Positions 1 through 12,332 are shown, counted from the first letter of the stretch. The stretch: DNA of 64,000 nucleotides from Macrobrachium rosenbergii (GCF_040412425.1 NC_089763.1:58929415-58993414), one strand, 5' to 3'. Numbers and translations: made by a program. The notes: a model not told the origin generated them from the sequence alone.

Positions 1-570
1 TGCTTTTATCAAAGCATCGGATAAAGGTGAAAGTTGGCATGTGGATATCTTATAACCCTACCTAATTTTTGCAAGTATTATATAGAACCTACATTCAATA
101 GTTCTGGTACTTATCAGAGTAAAAGTGTGGTTCCTATGCTAGAGCCATCAAAATCGCAGGTAAGGGTTTTGTACACAATAGTGGCGTTAACCTATGACAT
201 CATGAGGCTCCACCCACAGTGAAGAGAAGTTTACTTATGTGGAAAAGTCTCTTCACTGTAGCTCTGCCGACTTGCTAGTTGCCAATGACATATTCACTAA
301 ATGATATCAGTACCCAAGGCCAAGAGAGACAAGGTATACCCAATTGGCTGGAGTCGCCTTCCACCTGGGTTAACTAACCACGTGATGACGTATCTTAGAG
401 GTACCTGCTGACACAATAAGGAGGTAGACAAAGCTCCGCCTACATGGGGGATTCGAGGGGAAGTGAGCAGACCTTCTCCTTCTCTTGGGCTTGTTAGGAC
501 CCATTCTAGACTTCTGGTGAGCAGAATTTGTCATCGTCCCCTTGATTGCATGATCATTCTCAGTGATTAC

Positions 571-581
571 ATTATTATTAA

Positions 582-624
<43 letters not shown>

Positions 625-625
625 T
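571..625. repeat. (ATT)n microsatellite
   Basis: Nearly perfect ATT tract with one early interruption. It produces spurious poly-Asn and poly-Ile open frames on the two strands. Confidence 0.97.
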
Positions 626-1697
626 TGTGGAGGTTTCATCGCAACTTCCATAGAAGTTGTTGGGACTAAGTTGTTAGCTTGGAATTCTTCCATTTTCATG
701 ATATTTGTTTCGCTTCTACTTTACAAATAATTCAGTGTATGTAATTCAACCACACAATGAACCAGTCCATAGCTCATTTGTTAGATCTACTTCTGTTCAG
801 GGTGGGGATACAAAAAGACAGTCCTTTTTGTTTTACCTCAGGTTTTGACACTATAGGTGTAAAGGTCAATGCCATTGTTGTATTTCAGTTAATGTAACTC
901 ATTGCTATTTTTCTTTGGTTTTTTTTTATCTATATCATATAGCACCCTAAACAGCGCTCATATACTCTCTGCAATGGTAGGGGTCAAGATTTTGAGGGCG
1001 CGCTATTATTTACTTACTTAATATGAATCAAATGTAACACGATTTATATTGATATGCAAGAAAAGGAAAATATATTGAAATCAGTTTGAATGAGGAACAT
1101 ATTGTTATAATCATTGTGTTTTAATAAATATGCTTTAAATGTACAAATAAAACATTTAACACTGTACATAATTTGTTTACAAAATGTCTTCATCATCACC
1201 CTCGAGGAAGAGTTACCATCCCCTCCCTCATCTTCGCTAGCTATGTCAGTGATCACTGGTTCCACGCTCTCATGGATATTGTCCAACCTCCAGTACTCCT
1301 CCTCCTCAAAGTGAGGGGATTGTCCAACAGCTCCTGCCCACACTTCTGGGGTGTCCAAGTAACTATTACCCACCATAGAAATAATTACCTATTCACACTA
1401 GAGTAAATCTTGCTATGGGTCATCTCGCTTGTATACAAAGTGGCAAGCCATAGCACAAAATTTTTGCAACCACAGAGACAATTCCATATCCTGCTGGCCA
1501 TTATCGAATTTGTTGAAGCCTAGACTGTGTAAGCACTAGTGACTTACTGCCTACCTGATGATGGGCAGAGCCTCATGACGTCATATTATGTTTACATCAC
1601 AAATGGTTTTAGGATCCTTGTCCGCGATCTCCTCGGTTCCACTTCGGTAACTTCATTTAACTCTATAAATATCAAAAATCAAACTTAGGCACTAAAT

Positions 1698-1821
1698 ATT
1701 AGGTAGGGTTATAAAATATACACTTGCCAACTTTTACTTTTATCCAATGCTTTGCAAAAATTAGGTAGGGTTATAAAATATACACTTGCCAACTTTCACT
1801 TTTATCCGATGCTTTGATAAA
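1698..1821. repeat. Tandem duplication of the element's right terminus, 62-bp period
   Basis: Two adjacent units (1698-1759 and 1760-1821) both start ATTAGGTAGGG and differ at a few positions. The outer unit is the better match to the left terminus at base 1, so the right end of the inverted-repeat element has been duplicated once. Confidence 0.85.
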
Positions 1822-1868
1822 AAGGTATTGCCGAAAAACCGGTTTCATCGGCTCTGAATCCCTTAATA

Positions 1869-2932
1869 AACTGAAGGCCTTACTTCAACAGGGAAAGTTG
1901 CAGATATACACGCAGGATCGCTTAAAACCATGATATTTACAATTAACAATTAAATCAGAAGAATGGGGAAATTTGAAACAGACTGATAAAACAGAGTCCT
2001 GTTGAACAACTAAATTTACAACAAATTAAACAATAACAGAACTGGGTAAAAATCCACCTCGAAGGACACCATGGGGAGAGGTGCAATGGGTAGGACCACA
2101 GCACAAGCACAGTTGATTCCACAGGTAGCAACTCTGTCTGCAACCGAGAACTCATTTGCTTACTTACAAAAAAATTAGGTAGCACAATTAAAGAGAATCA
2201 AGGGGTGCACAGAGGGTGCCAAAGCAACTCGATTCTAAGCACTGGTAAAACACGTGTGAATTTTGGACATTTACTCACTGCACTAAATAAGTCAGGTGGT
2301 TGTGGAAAATCACACTTCGGAAATTAAACTGATTTCAGTAGAAGATTAAAAGATTCGTGACTGATTCAAAATCTCACTTCTGGTACATTTCCTTTTAGTA
2401 GGAGACAGGGTCCTCGTCTTCAGCAAAAGGGGCAAGTATATGGATTCTGCTGCCAGGCGTATCTCAAGAAGAGCCACTCGTGCGCTGCCTTGTAGGGCCT
2501 CAGCAGATTATTTTTCTTCTCCTTCCAGATGGCGGTGTCTGCTCACTTGGCAGTCTGTTGTCTATGCCACTCTAACCATTTTGCATGATACTGGCCACAT
2601 GGTAACCAGTTGCTATGAGCCCAGGCCGCTTTCTCTTTTTGAATTAATCTCCTTCACCAGCTCGTCTGCACCTCTGGCAAGGATTTGTCCTCCAAAGCAT
2701 TACCTGGAAGAAAGGTCTCGAGTGGTCACTAGGTCAAGGAAGGGGATCAAAAGATTACCAAGGGTGAGGAATGAGAGATTTTTAGGAAGGAGTGATATTT
2801 TCCCAAAACCTGCTAATGTTACTCTACTTGTTTCTCAACAGAAATAAAAGCAAATCGAGTTTATGAGGGTGATACTATACGTTACTGCAAAGCTTAGAGG
2901 GTGAGGTGACTTAAAAGAGGTCTCCCTCGTTG
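1869..2932 (+). repeat. Dispersed repeat, copy A (about 1.06 kb)
   Basis: Aligns by eye almost throughout with 8311-9370, from CTGAAGGCCTT to AGAGGTCTCC. Relative to copy B it lacks a block of about 100 bases (B 8874-8972) and carries an extra block of about 130 bases (around 2590-2715). The start abuts the end of the inverted-repeat element at 1-1823. No coding motif, LTR or inverted terminus was recognised. The minus-strand open frames at 1955-2185 are shared with copy B but look like chance. Confidence 0.75.
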
Positions 2933-3495
2933 CACCTGCCTAACCAAGTTGACATTCCGCACCTTGAATTGGGTGGGAATGTCTACAAATAAGTCAGCTC
3001 GGCTAAATAAATTATTATTTCTCCTTACTTCCCCTTTTAATTGCACTAACTTCATAAAATTCGTAATTCTGCAAGTCAATCAGTTGAAAATTATACCTCA
3101 TCACTTGTAAAATGTACATTATCAAAGAGAACTGAGCTGCTGGAAATTAAATCATTAAATTTATCTTGCTGTTACTTTATGCAGCATTATGTCAGATTCA
3201 AAATAAAAGTATTCGTTGACTTATTATATCATGAATCAGTGTAGCAACATAAAATAGGGTTAGAGTATTATTTCTAAAGTAATTCCTAAAATTAGTCATA
3301 CACTTCATGATAAAGTTAGCTTTGTGAATCCTAAGTTATGCGGTTAGTTTGCCTTGATGAGGCATTACAATGAAGTATTCGTGGACTTATGTTAGGTGAT
3401 GCCAATACTTGTACACGGCAGCACTAAATTTGCAGGTGCCTAGTGGCACTAATCTAAGTACATGATACATACCCATGCATGTGGCTGCATGGTTT
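2933..3495. other. Unassigned AT-rich stretch
   Basis: No open frame, repeat or RNA signature that I can support. Confidence 0.5.
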
Positions 3496-3790
3496 TGGGA
3501 GTCAGGGACTCATGGATTATTAAAGTAAAATGAAATAGCAAGGAAAATAAATGACAGCTGCAGGAGTGGCAAAGAAAACTAATCTAAAATGGCTATGCCC
3601 AAAGGGCATCAAATTACATCGGTAGGGGCCCTGTGTTGAAGGTGCAGAGGTCATGACTCCTCTGGCAGGAGCATCTGCCAATATCTATAGGTTTTGGCAC
3701 TCATGTGGGACTCATGGATTATTAAAGTAAAGGCATGAAAGGGAAGCAAAGGACTCGCAAATAAATGACAGCTGCAGGACTAATCAAGGT
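3496..3790 (+). repeat. Diverged direct repeat, spacing about 208 bp
   Basis: A block beginning GGGACTCATGGATTATTAAA and ending ATGACAGCTGCAGGA occurs near 3504-3568 and again near 3711-3781. A related GACTCCTCTGGCAGG motif occurs near 3655 and 4082. It looks like an old local duplication of unknown origin. Confidence 0.6.
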
Positions 3791-4268
3791 AAAATGTGAC
3801 TGATTAAAAAAAAGGTGAGAAATGATAAAAAAAAATATCAGGAAAGAATAAATTACAAAGTTATAAGAAAATAAGTAGGGGAAGAAACCTTCATTCTTTG
3901 GGTAGAGATGCCAAAGTTCTTCAAAAATAAAGGTGGGCATCAAACTAGTGCGATCTCATCGTTCTCTTAGACTACCTGGAGCTTCTATGCCGTTGACCTT
4001 TCTTCCTTTGCTCTCTCTGAGGTCAGTGTTTTGACATCATAGGGGGACTTTGGGGAATCAAGACTGGGGAAGGTATGTAAGACTCCTCTGGCAGGGCAGC
4101 ACTCCATGCTCTAACACTAAGTATCTTTAGTTCATCAGCCATTTAAGATGGCAGAATCCTCACTCAAGGTTTGGTCTGCTGAGGACTGGGAAGAAGAGTA
4201 AGAGCACTGGATGTGAGTGACTCACAGGTTAAGATAACCGACTCAGGCATGGGTTGCGAAGCCACGCC
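3791..4268. other. Unassigned stretch
   Basis: Apart from the GACTCCTCTGGCAGG echo near 4082, nothing recognisable was found. It lies 3' of the minus-strand Gypsy remnant and may be part of it, decayed beyond recognition. Confidence 0.4.
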
Positions 4269-4719
4269 TTAGGGTGAGCTTCTGCTGTGGTCATGAGAAT
4301 CCAGAGGGGTCCTTAGTAGAACTGGGGTTGGCTCTCTTACCAGCACTGGTAGCGGGGCCAAGCCAGGAGAAGAGAGGTGAACCGGACTGGGATCTCCTGG
4401 AAGGGGATCTGAGGTGTGCTCTGGCAGTGGGACCAAGGCAGGTCCAGGCACAGGAATTAAATGTGGAATTGGCTCAACATCTGTGATGGATGGAGCATGG
4501 TACTGCCCAGGATCAAGAGGTCCTCAGATTTCAGCAATGTTGTGTTCTGGAACTGGCACTTCATTTCCGAAGATAGACTGAATCAATTGAACTGGTTATT
4601 AGTAAAATGTGCATTCAAGCCTTGATGGGTTAAAGGCAGGTAAAATAACTGATGTTTTCAAAGGGTTAGGAAATGATAAAAACCAGAAAGGAGGAGGTCA
4701 TATTAGGGAGGCGAAACTG

Positions 4720-4899
4720 AATACAGAGTTTAGAATGAGGTCTGGTGACCCACAGTTTAACGGTGGGAGTTTCACCTTCATAAGATTGATACCCTCAGTT
4801 GTGCTGCAAGAGTACAGAGTTTAGATTTATGAGGTCTGGTGACCCACAGTTTAACAGTGGGGAGGTTCAATTTCAAAGATTGATACCCTCAGTTGTGAC
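4720..4899. repeat. Tandem duplication, about 93-bp period
   Basis: Two adjacent units share GAGGTCTGGTGACCCACAGT and end GATTGATACCCTCAGTTGTG. The duplication lies inside the degraded Gypsy region. Confidence 0.85.
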
Positions 4900-5289
4900 A
4901 TATTGATGTCTGTCAGTGGGTGGCCCCATAGGGGACATTGAAGTGTGCCAATATCATCGAATGCCTGACCTGACATGCAGGGTTCTCCTCTGTGGGACCC
5001 TTGGCTGGAGAGATGCCAAGTGGCGGGTTCTTTTGCCCATAGGGCGGAGTGCCCAAATACAGGTGGTGCAATAATTTTTGCTATAATCTTTGCTTGGTAC
5101 TTTCCTGGTGGAGGAGCAGGCTTGTTGTTGTTCACCCAAGAGCCAGATGTGGCTAGTGTTAGAGGGAGTTTCTGGCAGATTCTCAGCCTTCAAGCAGCAC
5201 TGTTCAGTGGGGTTCCTTATCTTTTTTACAATAGCCACACACGGGCTCTTTGGTGGGTGCCCATTCTTAGAGGTGTGAGCAGGGGACAG

Positions 5290-6160
5290 ATCTATGTCCT
5301 AGAGAGCTGATGTAAAGATGGTATGTGTCCCAGCCACCCGCCAAGCGAGAGCACTCAAGGCATCTTGGGGCTTGCTTTAGGTGGCTCTCCTCTTTGAAGC
5401 GTTCAGTGTCCTCCACAGTGGTTGTGCTGAGGATTCCAGCCTTTGCTTAAGAGTTCTAGTTTTGTGGTACGCCCATTCCGACCAGGTTTGACCCACATCC
5501 TTCAGCTGGCCTCGCCAACATTGTCCCAGCATTCAGGGGTGATTTTGTAGGCTGATGGCCTGTCGAACCTCTTATTTCTTGGCTTGTTGAGGGAACGGAA
5601 GGCGAGCACCCTTTCCAAATAGGTACTTTCCCAGGATTAGAGCCACTTCAGTGGGAGGTGGCATGTAGGTCAAGAAGACCTTCTCGATGTGGTCGAGCCC
5701 AGCCACGGGTTCGTTTTCATTCCATTATCAGATCAGTGTGTTTAAGCTGTTGAGTGGACAGAGGTCGGAGTGGATTTTGTGGCTTTGAGTTGGGCGAGCT
5801 GTAGCTCATGGGCCCTTTGCTTCTCCTTCTCCCCCCTTTCTGTTTCCTCCATGGCTTCTCTTGCTTGTCTTTCTTTCTCCTTTTCCGCTCTTTCTTTCTC
5901 CTTTTCCTGTCTTTCTTTTTTCTCCTCGGCTTCTTATGCTTGTCTTTCTTTCTCTCTCTCCTCTCCTTTTTCTCCCAGGCTTCTCTCTCCTTTTTTGCTG
6001 TGGCTACCATTTCTTGGACCCACTTAGCTAAAGTTGCCCCTGTCATTTCCATCTGCTTCCCGAGCTCAGTATAGGTTTTATAGTCCTTGGTCTGCATGGC
6101 GCTGAAGTTCTGGTGCTCTTTATACAAAAGGTTCAGGTGGGATGTGGCTCTTCGCGTCAA
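5290..6160 (-). pseudogene. gag: gag-like pseudogene of a Ty3/Gypsy element
   Basis: A continuous 147-residue frame (6160-5717) starts with a segment containing the motif TGATLAKWVQEM and then becomes a long Lys/Arg/Glu-rich charged helix, the N-terminal arrangement seen in a class of arthropod Gypsy gag proteins. Shifted frames below 5717 continue with segments such as LDHIEKVFLTYMPP and QTWSEWAYHKTRTLKQ, which fit a SCAN-like or capsid-like gag domain whose usual role is assembly of virus-like particles. At least one stop (after FPQQAKK) and frame changes separate the pieces. Homology is judged from motif pattern only; the lysine-rich part alone would be unconvincing. The start is the first ATG in frame and may not be the true one. 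Confidence 0.5.
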
Positions 6161-6216
6161 GGTTTGTTTGCGAGGAACGGATTTAGTTTGTCCTGGAGGT
6201 CTCAGGGTTCTGCTCT

Positions 6217-6795
6217 GATGAACGATTTCAAGTTTGTTACATAGAACACAGGTTTTGTTCTCATTGGATAAATTTAGGTTTGTTCTTTAGAACTCAGATT
6301 TTTGGTCATGAGGAATGATTCAGGGTGTTGCGTAGAACTCGGGATTAGTCCTTAATGACCAATTCAAGTTGTTCCTTAGAACTCCGGGTTTGTTGGTAAT
6401 GAATGATTCAAGTTTTTCTGTAGAACTCAAGGTTTGTTCTTAATGAATGATTCAAGTTTTTCTGTAGAACTCAGGGATTTTTCGTAATGAATGATTCAAG
6501 TTTGTTCCGTAGCACTCGGTTTGTCCTTAATGAATGATTCGTTTGTTCCATAGACCTCAGGGTTTGTTCGTAATAAACGATTCAGGTTTGTTCTATAGAA
6601 CTCAGGATTTTTGTTTGTGGTGAACGATTCAGGGTGTTCCTGTTCCGTAGAACTTAGGTTTTTGTTCATAATGAATGATTCAGCTTTGTTCTGTAGAACT
6701 TAGGGTTTTTGTTTGTGGTGAACGATTCAGGGTGTTCCGGAGAACTCAAGTCTTTGTTTGTGATGAACAATTCGGGGGTCTTCCTGAGAACTCAG
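6217..6795. repeat. Degenerate minisatellite, 44-55 bp period, about 12 units
   Basis: Repeated alternation of GAATGATTCAAGTTTGTTC-like and GTAGAACTCAGGGTTT-like blocks with variable spacing; the best-conserved neighbours (around 6405-6490) are 44 bases apart. On the minus strand the array lies directly upstream of the gag-like frame, where the untranslated leader of the retroelement would be. It could be leader sequence that expanded or an independent local expansion. Confidence 0.85.
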
Positions 6796-6799
6796 TTTG

Positions 6800-7644
6800 T
6801 GTTGGGTAAAACAGAATTTAGTAAAAATGGGTAACGTAAGCCTTAGGAAAGGATATAGTTTGATGAGGAATCCTTGGGGAACTGACACAGAGAATGGAAG
6901 GCTTACTCAGAAATTGTTTATATGAGATTGCCCTTTATATGAGTTGAAAGCACATAGCTTCTGAGGATACACAATTAAATATGTGAATGAAACAATTTAG
7001 CTGGCTTCTCAGCAAAGGATAAATGCATAAAGTGTGACGAGGAAAATGTGCTTATTTAGGAGCACACAAGATTAAATGTGGCAGAATGTGACAAGCACAC
7101 TTAAATTACTATGCACAAGGCAAAGTTATATTTGCCTAGATCACAAAAGAAAAGATTTTAGTTTACTCTAAATGGACATGACTGTGCGTGATAATAGTAT
7201 ACCCATTGACCCTATGTTAGGTAGTCACGTGATCTGTGGTTTGGACGGAAGGGGACTCACGTGGTCTTTGTTATGACTGGGACCAAGAAACACATGGTTC
7301 GTCACATGACTGTCTGCGCTGAGTCCTGTGCCTAAAGATATGGGACAGAGACGAACAATTTTGGGAATTCATTCTCCCATTGCCTAAGTTCTTGCATTTT
7401 TGAATGAAGAATTCACTTAGTCTCACGGACTCATGAACTGGTATGAAAGGGAGGTGACCTTTACACATGTGCTTCACTTGCACTTACTTTAGTAATGATT
7501 AAAAGAAAGCGATCATTTTATGTGCAAAATTTCTGGGCTTGCATGGCCCCAAGTGAATGAGCTTCGTGAATGCTAAATTTTCCCAAAAGATGATTAGGGA
7601 AATGTGGAAATTCTAATTTAAATTCTAGCGTGATTGCTAATGCT

Positions 7645-7645
<1 letters not shown>
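6800..7645. other. Unassigned stretch
   Basis: AT-rich, no supported gene. A 5' LTR of the minus-strand Gypsy remnant would be expected somewhere here, but I could not define LTR ends, primer site or TATA box. Confidence 0.4.

Positions 7646-7647
<2 letters not shown>

Positions 7648-7711
<64 letters not shown>
7648..7711. repeat. (GA)n microsatellite
   Basis: Uninterrupted GA dinucleotide tract of about 64 bases. Confidence 0.98.
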
Positions 7712-7713
<2 letters not shown>

Positions 7714-7918
7714 AGCAAATGCAATTTGCTGTTTGGGCTACTAGTTTGCCTAGCTAAAATGACAGACTGCAGATTGTCTGGAGCACGTGGAAGTGGAAAT
7801 AACGCGCTATTTCCTTAGGTGTCACTTTGTGTAGCACTTCACTGCCTACCTGTCCTGACATAGAAAAACATACAGGTTGACATGCAATAGCAACAAAGTT
7901 TCTGTTTCGATTAATTAA

Positions 7919-9370
7919 CACTCTCTCTTCTCTGTGAGCTATTCATGGAGCATGCACGTGGTCTAGCTGATCCTTAACAGATTTTAAAGTTATGATTATG
8001 ATCGCACCTAACACATAAGAAAATAACACTATACAGTACTTACGCTGTGGAAACCTGTCCACTTGTGTGCTTATTAAGGAGGATATGCTAAAGGTTCGTT
8101 TCATCATCTTGCATCCAGGTTTAGGGAGGCTAGTAGCTGATAGCTGCAAGTTGCAGTTGCAGGACTCTAGCTTGCAACATTGCAGGCTACAAGAATTCGA
8201 GCAAAGGTTGCCAATATTAAGTTTTACACTGAGTGGGGTGTGGAACTTACCCTGAAAAATTTCGAATCTGACTGAAGGTGCTGATTCAGCTAAAACAAAT
8301 AGAAAATGTAAGCTGAAGGCCTTGCTCCAGCAGGGAAAGCTGCAGATAAACACATAGTCACTTAAAAACTAATACTTACAATTGACAATTAAATCAGAAG
8401 AATGGGGAAATTTGAAACAGACTGGTAAAACAGACTCCTGTTGAACAACTAAATTTACAACAAATTAAACAATAACAGAACTGGGTAAAAATCCACTTCG
8501 AAGGAAACCGTAGGTTGAGGTACAGTGGGTAGGACCATGGCACAAGCACAAGATGAACAGTTGATTCCACAGGTAGCTCCGTCTGCAATTGAAAACGCAT
8601 TCGGTTACTTACAAAAAAACTAGGTAGCACAATTAAAGAGAATCGAGGGGTGCATGGAAGGTGCCAAAGCACCCTGATTCTAATCTTTGGTAAAACACGT
8701 GTGAATTTTGGACATTTACTCACTACACTAAACAAGTCAGGTCTCAGGTCTCTGGAAAATCACTCTTCAGAAATGTAACTGATTTCAGTAGAAGAATAAA
8801 AGATTGTTGACTGATTCAAAACCTCACTTCTGGTACATTACCGTTGAGTCGGAGATGGGGTCTTCGCCTTCAGTGCTAGCATGGGGGCCAAGAATTTAAG
8901 GGGTTTGCACTTTAAAAAGACTAAAGGCTCAAAACAGCCACATGGGGAAGGGTCAAGGCTCTTAAGGGAGCGGAGCAAAAGGGGCAAGTATGTGAATTCT
9001 GCTTCCAGGTGTATCTCAAGAAGCGCCACTTGTGCACTGCCTTTCAAGGGCCTGGTGGATTATTTTTCTCCTCCTTCCAGATGGTGGTGTCTACTCGCTT
9101 GGCAGTCTGTTTTCTGTGCCGCTCAGACCATTTTGCAGGACACTACTTGAAATAAAGGTCTCGAGCAGTCACTAGGTCAAGGAAGAGGATCAAAAGATTA
9201 CCCAGGGGTGAGGAAGGAGAGATTTTTGGGAACAGGTGATATTTTCCCACAACCTGCTGTTGCTGTACTTGTTTCAAAAGAAATAAAAGCAAATCAAGTT
9301 TATGAGGGTTATACTGGACATTATTGCAAAGCTTAGTGGGCAAGGTGACTTAGAAGAGGTCTCCTCATTG
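7919..9370 (+). repeat. Dispersed repeat, copy B (long copy)
   Basis: Positions 8311-9370 match copy A (1869-2932) nearly end to end. The left part, about 7919-8150, matches copy C near 27380-27600 (shared CTCTCT, GCATGCACGTGGTCTA-like and ACTTGTGTGCTTAT-like blocks). Copy B therefore shows that segments A and C belong to one longer family of at least 1.45 kb. No coding domain was recognised. A (TA)n tract begins at its right end. Confidence 0.7.
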
Positions 9371-9372
<2 letters not shown>

Positions 9373-9411
<39 letters not shown>

Positions 9412-9443
9412 CACTTTTGTATATATATATATATATATATATG
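9373..9443. repeat. (TA)n tracts left of a palindrome
   Basis: Two TA tracts (9373-9409 and 9420-9443) separated by a ten-base interruption. Confidence 0.95.
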
Positions 9444-9458
9444 ATTATCACACATTAT

Positions 9459-9867
<409 letters not shown>

Positions 9868-9935
9868 GTGTATCGACCACTTGAACATTCATGGAACAGT
9901 TTGTAGCACCAGCAACCTCATCCCACAAATACCAG

Positions 9936-10014
9936 CTGATGACTGAGAAGGTATTCTCCGCAGCCACCTCCGCTAAGGTGCAAAATGGGCACATGGAAAA
10001 AGTCTATATATATA

Positions 10015-10086
<72 letters not shown>

Positions 10087-10228
10087 GTATATATATAAAA
10101 TCTGTGTTATGCGAGCTTGTGTGGTGGAATGTATCATTTTATCATTGAGGAGCAGTTAATGACTGATGACTGAGAAGGTATTCTCCGCAGCCACCTCCGC
10201 TAAGGTGCAAAATGGGCACATGGAAAAA

Positions 10229-10300
<72 letters not shown>

Positions 10301-10372
10301 TATGTGTATAAATTTGTTGTTGGAACTTGTGTGGTGGAATGTATCATTTTATCATTGAGGAGCAGTTAATCA
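9936..10372 (+). repeat. Tandem duplication, 227-bp period, with a (TA)n tract in each unit
   Basis: Unit 1 (9936-10162) and unit 2 (10163-10372) both begin CTGATGACTGAGAAGGTATT, contain a (TA)n tract after GGGCACATGGAAAAAGT, and end TCATTGAGGAGCAGTTAAT. The non-TA parts are nearly identical, so the duplication is recent, whereas the TA tracts (10005-10098 and 10231-10297) already differ in length and interruptions. Confidence 0.92.
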
Positions 10373-10379
10373 AGGCTAA

Positions 10380-12057
10380 CGTCATTTTTGTATTTTATTT
10401 TGATGTACTTGGGTACATATTAGTTACTGATTTGATGAAGTAAAGGCACTGTAACACGGACGAAGATGTTTCGCCATCTTCGCATGCCTTGGCTCCAAGT
10501 CTCCAATGGTGCTCATGTGGTCACACGGCAGAATCGTTCCTGCATTAAGCAAGCGTCTTTCCCTCTTCAAAGGCACCGTTTATTTGCACCTGGCCTAGGA
10601 TCATACTTAATACTGCCCACTTCAGCTGAATTATTTAGAACATGATGAAGTAGGGGTAGTTGCTAGTTTTGCGTCAAAATGTTTTGAGCACATGTGCCTG
10701 ACCTTTACTAGGATTGAAAATGGTTTAAGCCTTTTCACGTCATTAAAGCAAAATTTCGTTCCCAGAAAATGGTATGTCACAAAACTGTACTATATGAAGT
10801 TGGCATACTACCGCAGTGGTGATCTAATGTATATTACGTTTGATTATAGGAAGATATTGCATAGCCTTTAATTCCCATTGTTCCAGCGTCAAGGAATATG
10901 CCAATCTTTGGTTTCAAGATGATGAATTGAGTATACTTAGTGTGGTATATCATTCCAGTGTATTTATGATATAGGGAATAGTAATGTATCAAATAGTCGT
11001 TTTAGTTGCTAAGCTACATGTATAAAAGTTTTGATTTCAGTTCCAGTGAAATTGAAATCAGATAAAATTCTGTCATCTACATTTGGCATTTCTACGTTGC
11101 TTATTTACGAGCTTCAAACATGAAAGAATGACTACGAACAAAAATGGGCAGGTGCAGTTCCGATGAAAAACAATTCTTTTCACTGTTTTCAAGAAATTTT
11201 GTATCATAACCATTAAACATACGTTCATGAAAATACATAGTTTTATTTGTGTAACTTGGCACTGTGTGAAGTTGCATGGTTCTTATTTAGTGATTGCGGA
11301 CTTTTTTTTTTTTTACCTTGAATGAGTTCGACAGTTTAAAAAACTTCAAAAGTAGCTACAGTGTAGGACCATGGTAGGAGAGAGAAAAAGAAGGGCCATA
11401 AAGTTACCTTTGTTACTACAGGGCTATTCACACACCCATACATAATGTATTTTTTGCTCTCCGGCGGAATAAAGGACAGTAACGGCTTTCAGGTTTGTGT
11501 CCGTGTGCCTCGAGTCTACCTCTGATGGATAGGAATCATATTTTTACCTAACCTATGATGTTATTGCGTTTTGAGGTTGAAATAGGAACTCTGCTGAAAA
11601 TTGACAGAAACAGGCTGGATTTTTCTTGAGACCCCATATTCATAGCACAATGAGTACACTTTAATATTATCTGCACAGCTTCAGCAATGACTGAATTTTC
11701 TTCCGTCATTGTTATTCAGATTATTGGTGTTGTCCATTGCACATATATTGTGAAGTTTTCCTTTTGATACACCTTATCATTAGTGTCCTGAGTGAAGTAG
11801 ACGGTATGGTTAACATCTCGATACAAACACAGGTTTTAGGTAAAAAAGTAGAAAAGAAAGGCCTGAAGAAAAACATCAAACGCGATTGGTCATGTACAGG
11901 TCAACGCCCGCCTGTGAAGCCTCTAAGCATAGGCGGACCTTTTACTCCACCCACACTTCCATCCTACCCCTCTCCCCAGCCAGCCAGGAACCCCCGCCCC
12001 TCGGGTTATTGGGTCGCTCACGATCTTGGGAGCAGAGATTCTTTCAAAAGATCTGAG

Positions 12058-12060
<3 letters not shown>
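10380..12060. other. Unassigned stretch; C-rich patch at the right end
   Basis: Mostly AT-rich with no supported open frame. About 11880-12060 is markedly GC- and C-rich and is followed by (CT)n and a GTAGGTAAAAG sequence that could pass for a splice donor, but no reading frame or exon partner supports a gene. Confidence 0.4.

Positions 12061-12061
<1 letters not shown>

Positions 12062-12112
<51 letters not shown>
12062..12112. repeat. (CT)n microsatellite
   Basis: Uninterrupted CT tract. Confidence 0.98.
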
Positions 12113-12115
<3 letters not shown>

Positions 12116-12328
12116 GGTAAAAGTATATTCTCACGCTATAACTATCAGTTAGTGTATATTTAAACATGTCACAAGTAAACCAGATGCCTTTTTAATGACG
12201 TACCGTTGAGTCCTAAAGTTATTTTAATATAGGCTGTGGGTTTAAAAAAAATGGAGACCATTGTAAACGGGGCGATTCATGCAATATCTTAGCTTGTGAT
12301 TAAATATATCACCAGGATTGAACGAGGG

Positions 12329-12332
<4 letters not shown>

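Larger units (their letters stand above)
1..1823. mobile_element. Element with long terminal inverted repeats
   Basis: The first 75 or so bases reappear in inverted orientation at 1749-1823; both arms carry TAGGTAGGGTTATAA next to a CTTGCCAACTTT-like block and end in the same AAAGCATCGGATAA block. Inner parts of the arms also match in inverted orientation (195-216 against 1563-1583, sharing the CATGAGGCTC core), so the arms are about 220-265 bases long but diverged. This is the layout of a DNA transposon or MITE-like fold-back element. The left flank lies outside the window, so no target-site duplication can be seen and the superfamily is unknown. An interior (ATT)n tract lies at 571-625. No transposase motif could be recognised inside. 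Confidence 0.6.
4270..6160 (-). mobile_element. Decayed Ty3/Gypsy-type retrotransposon fragment
   Basis: Minus-strand remnant that reads gag from 6160 downward, then a possible zinc-knuckle region near 4980-5135, then a proline-rich linker near 4270-4500. Reading frame is lost several times. No protease, reverse transcriptase or LTR was found, so both ends are uncertain. Its own-strand upstream side is occupied by the minisatellite at 6217-6795. Confidence 0.55.

Noticed and set aside
1044..1376. Minus-strand open frame of 110 residues with an acidic segment, inside the inverted-repeat element
   Set aside because: It could be the last exon of a transposase, but I see no catalytic motif, splice sites or homologue, and composition alone is not enough.
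1955..2185. Minus-strand frame shared between repeat copies A and B (8394-8735)
   Set aside because: Sharing follows from the repeat itself. The two frames differ in length and contain no recognisable motif.
5770..6074. Plus-strand Phe/Ser/Leu-rich frames opposite the gag-like pseudogene
   Set aside because: They are antisense shadows of the Lys/Arg-rich gag segment.
11737..12120. Plus-strand open frame of 127 residues ending in Leu/Ser repeats
   Set aside because: The C terminus is translated (CT)n and the rest has no recognisable motif. It may overlap a C-rich untranslated region, but this cannot be shown.
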